Made by a program: the position numbers and the translations under genes. From Streptococcus suis 10581 (lineage in GTDB: Bacteria; Bacillota; Bacilli; Lactobacillales; Streptococcaceae): a stretch of DNA of 64,000 nucleotides. How positions within the stretch are numbered: the first letter of the stretch is position 1; each line of letters begins with the position of its first letter. The notes below the pieces were generated by a model. That model worked only from the letters and a program-made list of their open reading frames with translations. It searched no databases and was not told the origin of the DNA. The DNA lies in NCBI GenBank assembly GCA_000440235.1, contig ALKQ01000002.1, forward strand, positions 1-64,000. Reading direction: 5' to 3'. Shown piece after piece: positions 17,219 through 24,679 of this stretch.

Positions 17219-18590
17219 CTCCTTTCTGTTGATAATCCTTATCCGTATTAATAAATCCTAGAATCTTGTGAAATTCCTCGTTGCTTCCAAGTGTATCTAT
17301 ATCAATTAACATGCTAGGTACTTCGATTTTACGTCCATAAAAGGTGTGACTTGCCTTACATCCGAATCTTTGTCTCAATACCGAATCCGTTAAAGTTTTA
17401 TATCCGTTATTTTTAGGATCTTGTAATTCAAGATAGCTGAATAGACCATCATTCTTTTTTATAATAGCAGCGTGTCCGCCTGTTGCCAAATAATACTCTT
17501 TCCCAATTTCCATTTCCTTAATTAAAGAACGGATTGCTCTGAAATCGCTAGTGTGATATGCAATATGACTTATTACGCCATCTAATTTTGCGATATCAAG
17601 TATTGCTCTGTCTCTTGCGAATAGGTTACAACTATCACCACCACGGAAATCTAAAACATTGTACCCAGCTTTATTTCCAATATAAGCAAACGCAAGAGAG
17701 GAACACGACCCCTTGGTCAAATCTCCACCAGCCAAATCCTTAATAATTCTGCTCTCAGTCTTGGGAAGCAGTTTTTGTTTGATTGGATTGATATCAATGC
17801 CTTTCTTAAGTGCATCTTGCCGTGTCTGACTCATATTTTGAAAGTTGTCAATTTCTTTTCTCTCCTCAATTTTACTACTCTGTTCTATTTTTTTCCACAA
17901 CTTTCTCCATACATCTTGTATCTTCCCATTTTTTGGATCATAGTCCACCGTACATCTGCACCGTTGATGTCTGCGATACACATCTTTCGGAACTTTTGGA
18001 TACTGGTAGATTCCAACAACTTCGCGACACCAGCCACAACATTTGCCACCTTCTTTGCGGATAATTTGTGGGGATAGCCCCGAATCGTAATGAAACTCTG
18101 CATTCGCTTTTATGCTATCGTCCACAATCGACTGCGTGAAATTAACAATTGGCTCCTGCAACAACCAAGCCACCTTATCAAACTCATCCTCAGACGACAA
18201 ACGATTAACAAGACCATCAATCCTGTCCTGATTGACCTCAGGCACCTGCACCTGTAGACCAATCTTGGCAGACCTATTCAAATCCTCCTGAACTTGACCA
18301 GCATAACCACTCACAAGCTCGAAATTGTGCCCTAGCGTGTCCGTCAGTAGCCTTTGGGCTATGTTGTAGTACATTTTACCGTCTGGCAACCTATCGCCCG
18401 TCACAGACGAACTGAGAGCCTCTGCTAGAATGTCCCCAACCTCCAGAGCAAAATCATTTACTGTGGCATAGGTCGCCCTCTTCTTTTTCAACTCCTCAAA
18501 AGCATTTCTGACCTTTTCACTCTTCCCATAGGAAACTTCAAATTTCTCCTGCACTTCCTTTAGCAAGTCTGGTAACATATCACGTTCCAT
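17199..18590 (-). CDS. MuF-type minor head protein fused to a predicted papain-fold toxin
   Basis: 463 residues. Residues 1-220 are the head-associated MuF domain, with a metal-site-like KCCGWCREVVG (183-193) and RRHQRCRCTVDYD (206-218). A linker (220-275) leads to a second domain (276-455) not needed for a head protein. It has Cys296 in KGSCSSLAFAYIGNKAGY, His373 in ATGGHAAII and Gln390-Asp391 in LELQDPKNNGY, the order and spacing of a papain-like Cys-His-Asp/Gln triad. Such MuF-toxin fusions are known in temperate phages and are carried in virions. The next gene overlaps it and is the likely immunity gene. A protease or deamidase activity is inferred. Confidence 0.75.
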   Translation of the reverse strand: MERDMLPDLLKEVQEKFEVSYGKSEKVRNAFEELKKKRATYATVNDFALEVGDILAEALSSSVTGDRLPDGKMYYNIAQRLLTDTLGHNFELVSGYAGQVQEDLNRSAKIGLQVQVPEVNQDRIDGLVNRLSSEDEFDKVAWLLQEPIVNFTQSIVDDSIKANAEFHYDSGLSPQIIRKEGGKCCGWCREVVGIYQYPKVPKDVYRRHQRCRCTVDYDPKNGKIQDVWRKLWKKIEQSSKIEERKEIDNFQNMSQTRQDALKKGIDINPIKQKLLPKTESRIIKDLAGGDLTKGSCSSLAFAYIGNKAGYNVLDFRGGDSCNLFARDRAILDIAKLDGVISHIAYHTSDFRAIRSLIKEMEIGKEYYLATGGHAAIIKKNDGLFSYLELQDPKNNGYKTLTDSVLRQRFGCKASHTFYGRKIEVPSMLIDIDTLGSNEEFHKILGFINTDKDYQQKGDGGSVR

Positions 18591-19842
18591 TCGCCGTCAC
18601 CTCTGGAATCACAGGTTTAGCCGCACTATCTCCAACAATGCCTGTCAAATCGCGAATAGTGTCTGCGGTGATGTAACCTGGCAAAGCCTGATTGATTTTG
18701 ATAGCTCCGTCGCCTAACATTGTTAATGTCGTAGCATCAGCCTCAAACAACGGCTCCCACTTTGGAACAGTCTTGACAAACTGTTCTCTGAGATAGACAA
18801 ATTCGTCACGTAAGCAGGCAGCCACATAGGCGACATTCAGCAAGCCACTGCCCAAACTGCGCTGAGCTTTCCGACTGGCTAATCGCAAGTTCTCATGGCT
18901 TGCTTTGATTGCCTCTACCGATGACGGATTGTCCGACACAAAACCAAGGTCATCTAATGTCAAACCCATTTCCCCAGCAAATCCTGCTGCTGCAGTCCGT
19001 AACTGCTCTGTAAACGGGCTCATGCTAGCCGTGGTAAATTGCCCAATGCTTGGGACGTCGCCATCGTCATCCTTAGTAAATTCCAAGAGACTTGTCACAG
19101 TCGCTTTCCATTTATCCATTGGTTCCGCATCTTGACTTGTGCCCAAAACATATTTCTGTGGGAATGAATAGAACTCCGCCGTCACATCGGCACGTTCCAA
19201 AGTCCTTTTGGCATACGACTGATAGTACATCCCGGCACGAGTTATCCGACTACGACCAAACGGACGAACCGCATCTGGCCTATGAATGACCGGTACCAGT
19301 AACGGACGACCTGTTGGGTTGGCAATCGGAGTGAAAGTTCCACCCGAAATGTAGATTGTTTGCTCTGCCGTAAAGTAGGCTTCGAGTTTTGGATTCCCAT
19401 TATCATCTCGTTGCAAGACCGCATAGCCCTCAGTCAGTAGCCCTGTAATTGGATCAAGTATCCCTGTCGCATTGCTGGACTCAATGACTTGCAGACGCAC
19501 CTTATCCTCGACTTTTGACAGATAGACAAAACTACATGAACCTATCAAGGACGACAAGACCACCGAATCGAAGAACACATCTGGATTGTTTTGCTGAAAA
19601 ATATCATTGACTTGGAACTGGTCATTGTCAAATTCACGGAAAACCAATCTGTCTGCTAAACTATCCACACCTTTCGCACACCAGCCCAAGACCGACCGAT
19701 ACTGTTGACGGATATTTGGTGGAATGGTAATTCCAAACGAACTATCTCTATGCTGCATAGCATACTGCTTGTACCTCATCTCCACTCGAGGTTTAACCTC
19801 GTTTAGTTTTCGTCTGAGGTATCCAATACCTTTGTATTCCAA
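18580..19842 (-). CDS. Portal protein
   Basis: 420 residues starting from TTG 19842, which has AAAGGAGACC upstream; the longer frame would begin in the non-coding GC-rich gap. Features include GITIPPNIRQQYRSVLGWCAK, PVIHRPDAVRPFGRSR and SDNPSSVEAIKASHENLRL, typical of SPP1/HK97-type portals. It forms the dodecameric DNA channel at one vertex and overlaps the MuF gene by 11 bp. Confidence 0.85.
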   Translation of the reverse strand: MEYKGIGYLRRKLNEVKPRVEMRYKQYAMQHRDSSFGITIPPNIRQQYRSVLGWCAKGVDSLADRLVFREFDNDQFQVNDIFQQNNPDVFFDSVVLSSLIGSCSFVYLSKVEDKVRLQVIESSNATGILDPITGLLTEGYAVLQRDDNGNPKLEAYFTAEQTIYISGGTFTPIANPTGRPLLVPVIHRPDAVRPFGRSRITRAGMYYQSYAKRTLERADVTAEFYSFPQKYVLGTSQDAEPMDKWKATVTSLLEFTKDDDGDVPSIGQFTTASMSPFTEQLRTAAAGFAGEMGLTLDDLGFVSDNPSSVEAIKASHENLRLASRKAQRSLGSGLLNVAYVAACLRDEFVYLREQFVKTVPKWEPLFEADATTLTMLGDGAIKINQALPGYITADTIRDLTGIVGDSAAKPVIPEVTANGT

Positions 19843-19883
19843 TCTGGTCTCCTTTCGATTTTGGCACGAGAAAAAATGCACAG

Positions 19884-19930
19884 TGACGGCGTGAAGCTCT
19901 GCCGAGGCGGTGGGGAGGGTGGTACCCCCC
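19884..19930. other. GC-rich gap, candidate cos/packaging site
   Basis: Between HNH and portal genes, a 95-bp non-coding gap contains GGGGAGGGTGGTACCCCCC with flanking G/C tracts in an otherwise AT-rich region. HNH nuclease genes of cos phages usually lie beside the cohesive-end site, so this is the best candidate. Evidence is positional only. Confidence 0.35.
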
Positions 19931-19937
19931 TATGTTC

Positions 19938-20276
19938 TCAACCTCGGTACTTCGTCCAATTCATACTTTGTGGTAAATTTCGATTGCCAACAACTTTCGC
20001 TCCATTTACCTTATCGTCAGCAAATAGTTTATCGGACTTCTGCCGATTGCATTGCCAATGAGCAAGCTGAAGATTGTTAATATCTGATGGATGTCCGTTG
20101 CGATTGACAGGGATGATATGGTCAATCACAGGACTTAATGGATGCGGATAACTTAATGACTTATCAACAAGGTTTCCGCAGATTCCACATGTGTTTCTTG
20201 TCTTAAGAATTATCTTCTTGTTTTTCTCAAAAGCTACCCGATGCGGACCGCTTCTGTCTGGTCTAGTTTCAGCCAT
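19938..20276 (-). CDS. HNH homing-type endonuclease
   Basis: 112 residues with a zinc-binding CGICG (31-35), DHIIPVNRNGHPSDINNLQL (catalytic His in DHI) and HWQCNRQK. It is a packaging-associated HNH nuclease that assists terminase at the cohesive-end site in many siphophages. It lies just upstream of the portal gene, where a small terminase gene would usually follow but is missing. Confidence 0.88.
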   Translation of the reverse strand: MAETRPDRSGPHRVAFEKNKKIILKTRNTCGICGNLVDKSLSYPHPLSPVIDHIIPVNRNGHPSDINNLQLAHWQCNRQKSDKLFADDKVNGAKVVGNRNLPQSMNWTKYRG

Positions 20277-20304
20277 TTTTCACCTCCTGAAACGCCTGTT
20301 GAAA

Positions 20305-20415
20305 GTAACATATCTTATATTCTGTTACGTTCGCTATAATCTACTCTAAGCTAGATACTTCAAGACTTCAACCGCATTCTAAAAAAATGAAAGTAACATG
20401 CTTTTATTTTGTTAC
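20305..20415. repeat. Two inverted-repeat sites GTAACA...TGTTAC
   Basis: At 20305-20328 GTAACA and TGTTAC flank 12 bp; at 20393-20415 the same arms flank 11 bp. Outer flanks extend the symmetry (GAAA/TTC type). The second copy touches the end of the small tyrosine recombinase gene. The layout, short core between inverted arms in two copies 88 bp apart, fits recombinase or regulator binding. Confidence 0.5.
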
Positions 20416-20417
20416 AT

Positions 20418-20984
20418 TCAATAGTCAAACGTCAGTATTGCCTCATCCAATTCATCCTGCTGATAACCAATGTAAATCAGGGTTATTGTTGGAGTTGAGT
20501 GGTTGAATATTTTTTGTAATGTGACCACATCATGTGTCTGGATATAGTAATGATATCCAAATGTTTTCCTCATGGAATGACTACCAAGGTTTTCCAGCCC
20601 GATATGTTGACCAGCTTTCTTGACAATCTCCCACGCTGTCTTCCGTTGGATTGGGGCGAACTGAACACCATTACGTTTGTCGCGTTTTCTACTTGGAAAT
20701 AGAAAGTCATAATCTTTCAGTTCTTTATTTTCTATGTATTGATTTAGGGCTTTTCTTAGCTTTGGATTGATGGCAAATGGCTTGGCTTTCTTGGTCTTCT
20801 TCTCGACCACAAACACCCTATCCCCTTTAACATCTTTGACTTTAAGGCCAAGGAAGTCACTGATCCGAATACCAGAGTAAATCCCAAACATGAACAAGAT
20901 ATAATCTCGCTCGTTTCTCTCTTTCAGATAATCTTTGATACGTTCGATATCATCAACGTTCCGAATAGGTTCAACAGACCGCAC
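20418..20984 (-). CDS. Small tyrosine recombinase
   Basis: 188 residues from GTG 20984, chosen because GGAGGTGA lies 5 nt upstream; an ATG six codons earlier has no site. It keeps the catalytic set: Arg40 in SGIRISDFLGL, Lys about 65 in VVEKKTKKAKPF, His136-x-x-Arg139 in SHSMRKTFGYH, His162 in FNHSTP and Tyr171 in LIYIGY. It lacks an N-terminal arm-binding domain. It lies between the late promoter and the HNH/portal genes, far from att, so it is not the integrase. It may resolve DNA multimers, or act in regulation. Confidence 0.85.
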   Translation of the reverse strand: MRSVEPIRNVDDIERIKDYLKERNERDYILFMFGIYSGIRISDFLGLKVKDVKGDRVFVVEKKTKKAKPFAINPKLRKALNQYIENKELKDYDFLFPSRKRDKRNGVQFAPIQRKTAWEIVKKAGQHIGLENLGSHSMRKTFGYHYYIQTHDVVTLQKIFNHSTPTITLIYIGYQQDELDEAILTFDY

Positions 20985-21002
20985 TTGCTCACCTCCAATC
21001 AT

Positions 21003-21026
21003 AAAAAAGACAGGTCAATGCCTGCC
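21003..21026 (-). terminator. Terminator-like hairpin in the late leader
   Basis: On the - strand GGCAGG pairs with CCTGTC (one G-U pair) and is followed by TTTTTTAT. It lies between the late -10 box and the recombinase gene, so it could end arpU transcripts or attenuate the late operon. It shares its lower stem and T-run with the terminator after terminase. Confidence 0.55.
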
Positions 21027-21050
21027 TAGTTCCTGTTGTCTCATACTACT

Positions 21051-21079
21051 ATTTTAGCATTGAAAATTGTATATTTCCT
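21051..21079 (-). promoter_or_regulatory. Candidate phage late promoter
   Basis: An extended -10 TGCTAAAAT (-10 TAAAAT, 21056-21051) with no recognisable -35 (AGGAAA at 21079-21074). This is the signature of an activator-dependent promoter. The activator-like 11-bp repeats begin 7 bp upstream. It faces the recombinase, HNH and structural genes. Confidence 0.55.
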
Positions 21080-21085
21080 GCGGTC

Positions 21086-21129
21086 TTAATCCGTTTAAAC
21101 TTCGCTCAAACTCCGCCCAAACTCCGTTT
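21086..21129 (-). repeat. Four 11-bp tandem repeats, putative ArpU operator
   Basis: Units on the + strand: TTAATCCGTTT, AAACTTCGCTC, AAACTCCGCCC and AAACTCCGTTT. The 11-bp period places every unit on the same DNA face. They span the end of arpU and lie directly upstream of the candidate late promoter. Confidence 0.6.
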
Positions 21130-21543
21130 TTCAACTAGTAAGATGCCCTTACGATAAATCTCTGCAAATGAAATCAATGCTAAATTGAGCAATTCATGAT
21201 AGCGAGTTTCCTCATAACCGATTTTTTTCATGATTTCTTCCCTGGGTGTTGGATATGGTTTGAGGTATTTAAAAATCAGTATCAATCTTAGTTCTGGCTG
21301 TAAAATATGTGAAACCGAATATTCTATGGCTTCTAGCTCATTAACTGCCTCGACATGATTAAGGGCCAATTTCTCAACTTGTTGATTTGGTTTTGAAACA
21401 CTTTGTCTAGGCTCAAAAGTGTATTGCTGAGTAATCTTTTGTTCCTGAAAATCGTTAGCAATATTTCGCCACATTTTGTACTTTTCAAGAGTACTCTCTG
21501 CTTTCTCTATCGTCTTCTTCGTGTCCAATTCTGCTACAATCAA
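21106..21543 (-). CDS. ArpU-family late transcription regulator
   Basis: 145 residues with the helical, late-activator pattern of ArpU/LTF proteins: SVSHILQPELRLILIFKYL and the HTH-like REEIMKKIGYEETRYHELLNLAL near the end (written here by halves). ArpU-type proteins turn on phage late genes. It is the last gene before the late promoter. The start is TTG with a distant GGAAGG site, so the exact start is uncertain. Its 3' end carries the 11-bp repeats. Confidence 0.82.
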   Translation of the reverse strand: MIVAELDTKKTIEKAESTLEKYKMWRNIANDFQEQKITQQYTFEPRQSVSKPNQQVEKLALNHVEAVNELEAIEYSVSHILQPELRLILIFKYLKPYPTPREEIMKKIGYEETRYHELLNLALISFAEIYRKGILLVEKRSLGGV

Positions 21544-21754
21544 TAGAATTTACCAACCTTCCTACTCCCTCTGCAAATGTAATGACTGCTTTGGATAATC
21601 CATCAATCACTTGTGCACAACAGATAGCGACATTTCGGGCAATCTGTTCAAGAAAAATATCATTTTCATTCAAAAATCGACTCAGCTGTTCAAATTCTTT
21701 CTGTCTTCTCAACTCTTCCTGCTTAGCTTTCTTTTTCTTGATTCTTTTGTTCAT
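21485..21754 (-). CDS. Phage hypothetical protein, 89 aa
   Basis: Starts MNKRIKKKKAKQEELRRQKE, strongly basic, with a helical middle segment (NVAICCAQVIDGLSKAVITF). Family not recognised. It overlaps arpU by 59 bp and the upstream tiny membrane gene by 32 bp, which suggests a packed early operon. Confidence 0.55.
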   Translation of the reverse strand: MNKRIKKKKAKQEELRRQKEFEQLSRFLNENDIFLEQIARNVAICCAQVIDGLSKAVITFAEGVGRLVNSIDCSRIGHEEDDRESREYS

Positions 21755-21863
21755 GCTTCTTATAAGTCTCCCAAGCTCCCATGATGATTGCGATTAACAC
21801 AACCAACAGGAATGCAATCACAATCATTGCTAACAAGAATTTAATAATTTCAAGTAAAATCAT
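21723..21863 (-). CDS. Small membrane protein, 46 aa
   Basis: ATG 21863 has GGAGGAAC upstream and overlaps the previous stop (ATGA). The product is one long hydrophobic helix (residues 2-29, LLEIIKFLLAMIVIAFLLVV and on) with a charged cytoplasmic tail (ETYKKHEQKNQEKES). Function unknown. Confidence 0.6.
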   Translation of the reverse strand: MILLEIIKFLLAMIVIAFLLVVLIAIIMGAWETYKKHEQKNQEKES

Positions 21864-22111
21864 AGTTCCTCCGAATAATATTTATCACCTTTCGCCCTTA
21901 CTTCTTGAAAATAGGCTCTGTAGCTTTCGTCTTGAATGTCATCAAGGTTGATTTGCTTTGCCACTTCATAGACTGGCTCGTTATAGTCACAACAATGTAA
22001 ATGCCACAACTGATTCTCCTGCAAAGTGTTTCGATTGAAACCGCATGAGCTTTGAGCTGCTGTAAAAATAAGTGCTGTCAATAACTCTTCATCAAGCTGA
22101 ATTGTAATCAT
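21860..22111 (-). CDS. Phage hypothetical protein, 83 aa
   Basis: ATG 22111 follows GGAGGG, giving MITIQLDEELLTALIF; an upstream ATG overlaps that site and is rejected. Cysteine-containing middle (AQSSCGF, WHLHCCDY), acidic C-terminus. Family not recognised; one of a packed run of short early genes. Confidence 0.6.
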   Translation of the reverse strand: MITIQLDEELLTALIFTAAQSSCGFNRNTLQENQLWHLHCCDYNEPVYEVAKQINLDDIQDESYRAYFQEVRAKGDKYYSEEL

Positions 22112-22374
22112 TTCGCCCTCCATTTTCTATTATTAGCCCTTTTCTTGGCTGTTTCTCTAGCCATCTCATCCCAGACATAGTCTGCATTTTCAAGCATGAG
22201 GTCCACGCATTTGTCTTTTAGGGTCTCGATTTCAATTTCTTGTCGCTCGATGTCTTTGTATGCACGGTTGTAAAGTTCATCTTTCAGGAACTCATTTTCT
22301 TTGAGCAACTGAACTACATCAATTTCAAGCTTACATCCATAGTCTGGTAACAATCTAATTCCATTAAAACTCAT
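22108..22374 (-). CDS. Phage hypothetical protein, 88 aa
   Basis: Coiled-coil-forming protein (LLKENEFLKDELYNRAYKDI onward) with a basic end (KKRANNRKWRAK). Overlaps its neighbours by 4 bp on each side. Function unknown. Confidence 0.6.
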   Translation of the reverse strand: MSFNGIRLLPDYGCKLEIDVVQLLKENEFLKDELYNRAYKDIERQEIEIETLKDKCVDLMLENADYVWDEMARETAKKRANNRKWRAK

Positions 22375-22628
22375 TTAATACCTCCTGTAATTTTTTTATT
22401 GTGACTCCTGCATAAATCCATACCGTGAAATCTGTTGGAACATCTGTCGCAGAGCGGCTTGTCACAAGTAAGAAACCTTGGTTGCTGATTTTTAAATAAA
22501 CTGAAACTTCGATAGAATGTTATTCCTGTCTGACCAATTATAAAATCACACAACTTTGTTGCTCTTCTCTTGTAGCATTCGTGACATATATCATACTTTG
22601 GAATGAATTGAACAACGTTGGTCGTCAT
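22371..22628 (-). CDS. Cysteine-rich zinc-binding phage protein, 85 aa
   Basis: ATG 22628 follows GGAGGTGTTGG. The product has CHECYKRRATKLC near the N-terminus and CDKPLCDRCSNRFHGMDLC near the C-terminus, two likely zinc sites. The upstream frame continues 21 codons but lacks a binding site. Function unknown; possible nucleic-acid binding. Confidence 0.65.
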   Translation of the reverse strand: MTTNVVQFIPKYDICHECYKRRATKLCDFIIGQTGITFYRSFSLFKNQQPRFLTCDKPLCDRCSNRFHGMDLCRSHNKKITGGIK

Positions 22629-23004
22629 CCAACACCTCCATATCAAAACCGCTATCAATAAATCTATAAGCCAATTCTGGATTGATTCCATTGCCTAGTC
22701 TTTGATAAATCAAAGCTATATCTTCATCTGAAAAATGTGTGCCTAAATAATAATTGAAAGTTTTTTTGATAACTTCCCTAAATATGTTATTCCTTTTCTG
22801 ACTACGAAACGGTTGACCTTTTACTATTGTCCTACTGCACCACATCAATAATTTTGCGGTGATGTCTCTTCGTGATTGTACTCCTTCCAAACTAAAATAC
22901 GTGTTTGTTTTTGGAATCAGTATCACTTCCAGATTCGCATTTATAAATGACCTTGGAAATAAGCCGAGCAGTTCTTTTAGTTCATTCATTAATTCAGTGT
23001 TCAT
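22591..23004 (-). CDS. Phage hypothetical protein, 137 aa
   Basis: Soluble, basic middle (RSQKRNNIFREVIKKTFNYY) and acidic C-terminus (DEDIALIYQRLGNGINPELA). No family recognised. The last 38 bp overlap the zinc-binding protein gene. Confidence 0.6.
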   Translation of the reverse strand: MNTELMNELKELLGLFPRSFINANLEVILIPKTNTYFSLEGVQSRRDITAKLLMWCSRTIVKGQPFRSQKRNNIFREVIKKTFNYYLGTHFSDEDIALIYQRLGNGINPELAYRFIDSGFDMEVLDDDQRCSIHSKV

Positions 23005-23013
23005 TGTTTTCTC

Positions 23014-23403
23014 CTAACATTCGTAATTATGGGCAAAATATAGATTTTCGCCTATCGGATAGTAATAGACACCGTGGTAATCATCTCCAGAATAACCACA
23101 AGATTGATCACAGTATTCTCCGTCAAATTGCTCATCTCCGTAAGCACCATGGCAAATAAAAAAATTAGATCGGAACATATCATCGCCTTCAATGTTATCC
23201 AGAAAAACGTTTATTCTTTTGTATTTACGAATGCAATTTTCCACAAGCTTTTTCGGATAATGACCATTTTCAATATCTCGAAACTCAGCCATGAAAACTA
23301 TCTCGCTGTCCAATTCCGTCCATCTTCTTGCCAAGCGAATGATTTGTTTTGGAATTTTATATGCTGCTTTTTGCTTTTTCATTTTAATCCGTTTCTTCAT
23401 CAT
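23014..23403 (-). CDS. Phage hypothetical protein, 129 aa
   Basis: Very basic N-terminus (MMKKRIKMKKQKAAYK), then an acidic, tyrosine-rich C-terminal region with repeated Tyr, Cys and Gly (EYCDQSCGYSGDDYHGVYYY). Family unknown. It lies 6 bp after the SSB gene. Confidence 0.6.
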   Translation of the reverse strand: MMKKRIKMKKQKAAYKIPKQIIRLARRWTELDSEIVFMAEFRDIENGHYPKKLVENCIRKYKRINVFLDNIEGDDMFRSNFFICHGAYGDEQFDGEYCDQSCGYSGDDYHGVYYYPIGENLYFAHNYEC

Positions 23404-23409
23404 ATCCTC

Positions 23410-23826
23410 CTAAAACGGCAATCCGTCATCGTCAATATCCATCGGCTGACCACTGAGCCCTGGTGGCATCTGCTCTTCGATGCTTGAATAATTTGCCGTA
23501 TTATCACGCTTTTCCAATAACTGGAAGCTCTCAGCAACTACCTCAGTAACGTAAACACGTTGCCCTTGCTGGTTATCGTAGCTTCTGGTCTGGATTCGTC
23601 CAGTAATACCAATCAAGTGACCTTTCTTGGTCCAGTTGGCTAAATTTTCAGCCTGCTTGTTCCAAATAACGCAATTGATAAAGTCAGCTTCCCGCTCTCC
23701 TGTCGATTGATTTTTAAAATTGCGGTTAACCGCCAAAGTAAAAGTCGCAACGGCTTGATTAGACGGTGTATAACGTAGCTCTACGTCCCTCGTCAATCTA
23801 CCGACTAAAACAACATTGTTGATCAT
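23410..23826 (-). CDS. ssb: Single-stranded DNA-binding protein
   Basis: 138 residues. OB-fold of bacterial SSB type: [38 protein letters not shown] and [16 protein letters not shown]. The acidic C-terminal tip DIDDDGLPF recruits replication and repair partners. It binds ssDNA during phage replication. The start has GAGGAG upstream and follows the broken HTH gene. Confidence 0.93.
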   Translation of the reverse strand: MINNVVLVGRLTRDVELRYTPSNQAVATFTLAVNRNFKNQSTGEREADFINCVIWNKQAENLANWTKKGHLIGITGRIQTRSYDNQQGQRVYVTEVVAESFQLLEKRDNTANYSSIEEQMPPGLSGQPMDIDDDGLPF

Positions 23827-23829
23827 CTA

Positions 23830-24093
23830 TTATCTCCTCTCCCACGGCTGTCGCTGATGGCTATAATACGGGTACAAAATACGTATCTTGCCACGTTGTG
23901 CTAGTACTTTAGATTTTGTATCTTTAGTTTGCTCGTATAGCTCGTCTATTTTATCCAACATGCGTTGTCGCGGTGGTCGTCCGTCTAGTCATTTGTAAAC
24001 AGATAGAGTCGTCACACCCATCTCGGTCGCAAATTGGTCCCTCGTCCATCCTGTCTTTTGTAGGATGTATTTGATTTTATCTGCTGTGGTCAT
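23830..24093 (-). pseudogene. HTH regulator gene broken by an in-frame stop
   Basis: From ATG 24093 the frame reads an 87-codon protein with helix-turn-helix residues (KIKYILQKTGWTRDQFATEM, TTLSVYK) and a basic end (QRGKIRILYPYY). TGA at 23991-23989 stops it after 34 codons, where a Trp (TGG) before LDGRPPRQ is expected. The rest of the frame to TAA 23832-23830 is open, so a single base change explains the break. The start overlaps the upstream gene (ATGA), as for its neighbours. An internal ATG ten codons after the stop could restart. Confidence 0.75.
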
Positions 24094-24308
24094 TCCAAAT
24101 CCTCCAACGCTACCCAACGGAATTGCGGGTATTTTTTAGCTTCTTCTTGGATGCATTTATAAGCGTCGTCTATTACATCTTCCCGGTCATCTGATTCGTC
24201 TGTTGTGTATACAGTCTTTCCGCCAATTTCTATATCCATTACGTACATATAGTAAAATCGCTTCGGCTCTGGCACATCGACCAGTAGCACGCCTAGTTTT
24301 TCAGTCAT
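24090..24308 (-). CDS. Phage hypothetical protein, 72 aa
   Basis: ATG 24308 has GGAGGAAT upstream; the longer frame is rejected. Acidic, MTEKLGVLLVDVPEPKRFYY onward, ending PQFRWVALEDLE. Family not recognised. It overlaps both neighbours by 4-8 bp. Confidence 0.6.
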   Translation of the reverse strand: MTEKLGVLLVDVPEPKRFYYMYVMDIEIGGKTVYTTDESDDREDVIDDAYKCIQEEAKKYPQFRWVALEDLE

Positions 24309-24606
24309 AAATTCCTCCTCTCCCAAAATCAAATACTTCTGTTTCTTTTCCATTTGGCAGAATAACGACTCTGCCTTTTCCTAACGTTCCAAATAAGCCA
24401 TAAGCTGCCCAGTTGCATCCAATTTTCGGGTTATATCTGCCAATGCAATTAAATACTGCATCATCTGGACTGGCAGTGTACTTTTTAAACTCGCTGACTT
24501 TGTTTTCTCTGCCACATTTTGGGCATTTAAACATATGTTTCTCTACATCTTCACCAAAAAGCTTTACGCCTTCAGCTTTCCATTCTGCAAGTGTTTGTTT
24601 AATCAT
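24301..24606 (-). CDS. VVA0879-type phage protein, 101 aa
   Basis: Contains a zinc-ribbon-like MFKCPKCGRENKVSEF, plus NCIGRYNPKIGCNW, and a C-terminal GRVVILPNGKETEVFDFG. This pattern is common in phage early proteins of VVA0879 type. Function unknown. It is the leftmost-running gene next to the + strand MazEF pair and shares the divergent intergenic region with it. Confidence 0.7.
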   Translation of the reverse strand: MIKQTLAEWKAEGVKLFGEDVEKHMFKCPKCGRENKVSEFKKYTASPDDAVFNCIGRYNPKIGCNWAAYGLFGTLGKGRVVILPNGKETEVFDFGRGGIYD

Positions 24607-24623
24607 TAGTTACCTCTTTCTAT

Positions 24624-24664
24624 TTGACTTCCTTCTTTATTTTGTATATACTTAGTATACACAA
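24624..24664 (+). promoter_or_regulatory. Promoter and operator of the MazEF-type operon
   Basis: A -35 TTGACT (24624-24629), 17 bp, and -10 TATACT (24647-24652). The palindrome TTGTATATAC-TTA-GTATACACAA (24642-24664, one mismatch) covers the -10 and is a likely autorepression site for the antitoxin-toxin complex. Confidence 0.75.
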
Positions 24665-24679
24665 ACAGGAGGACATATC

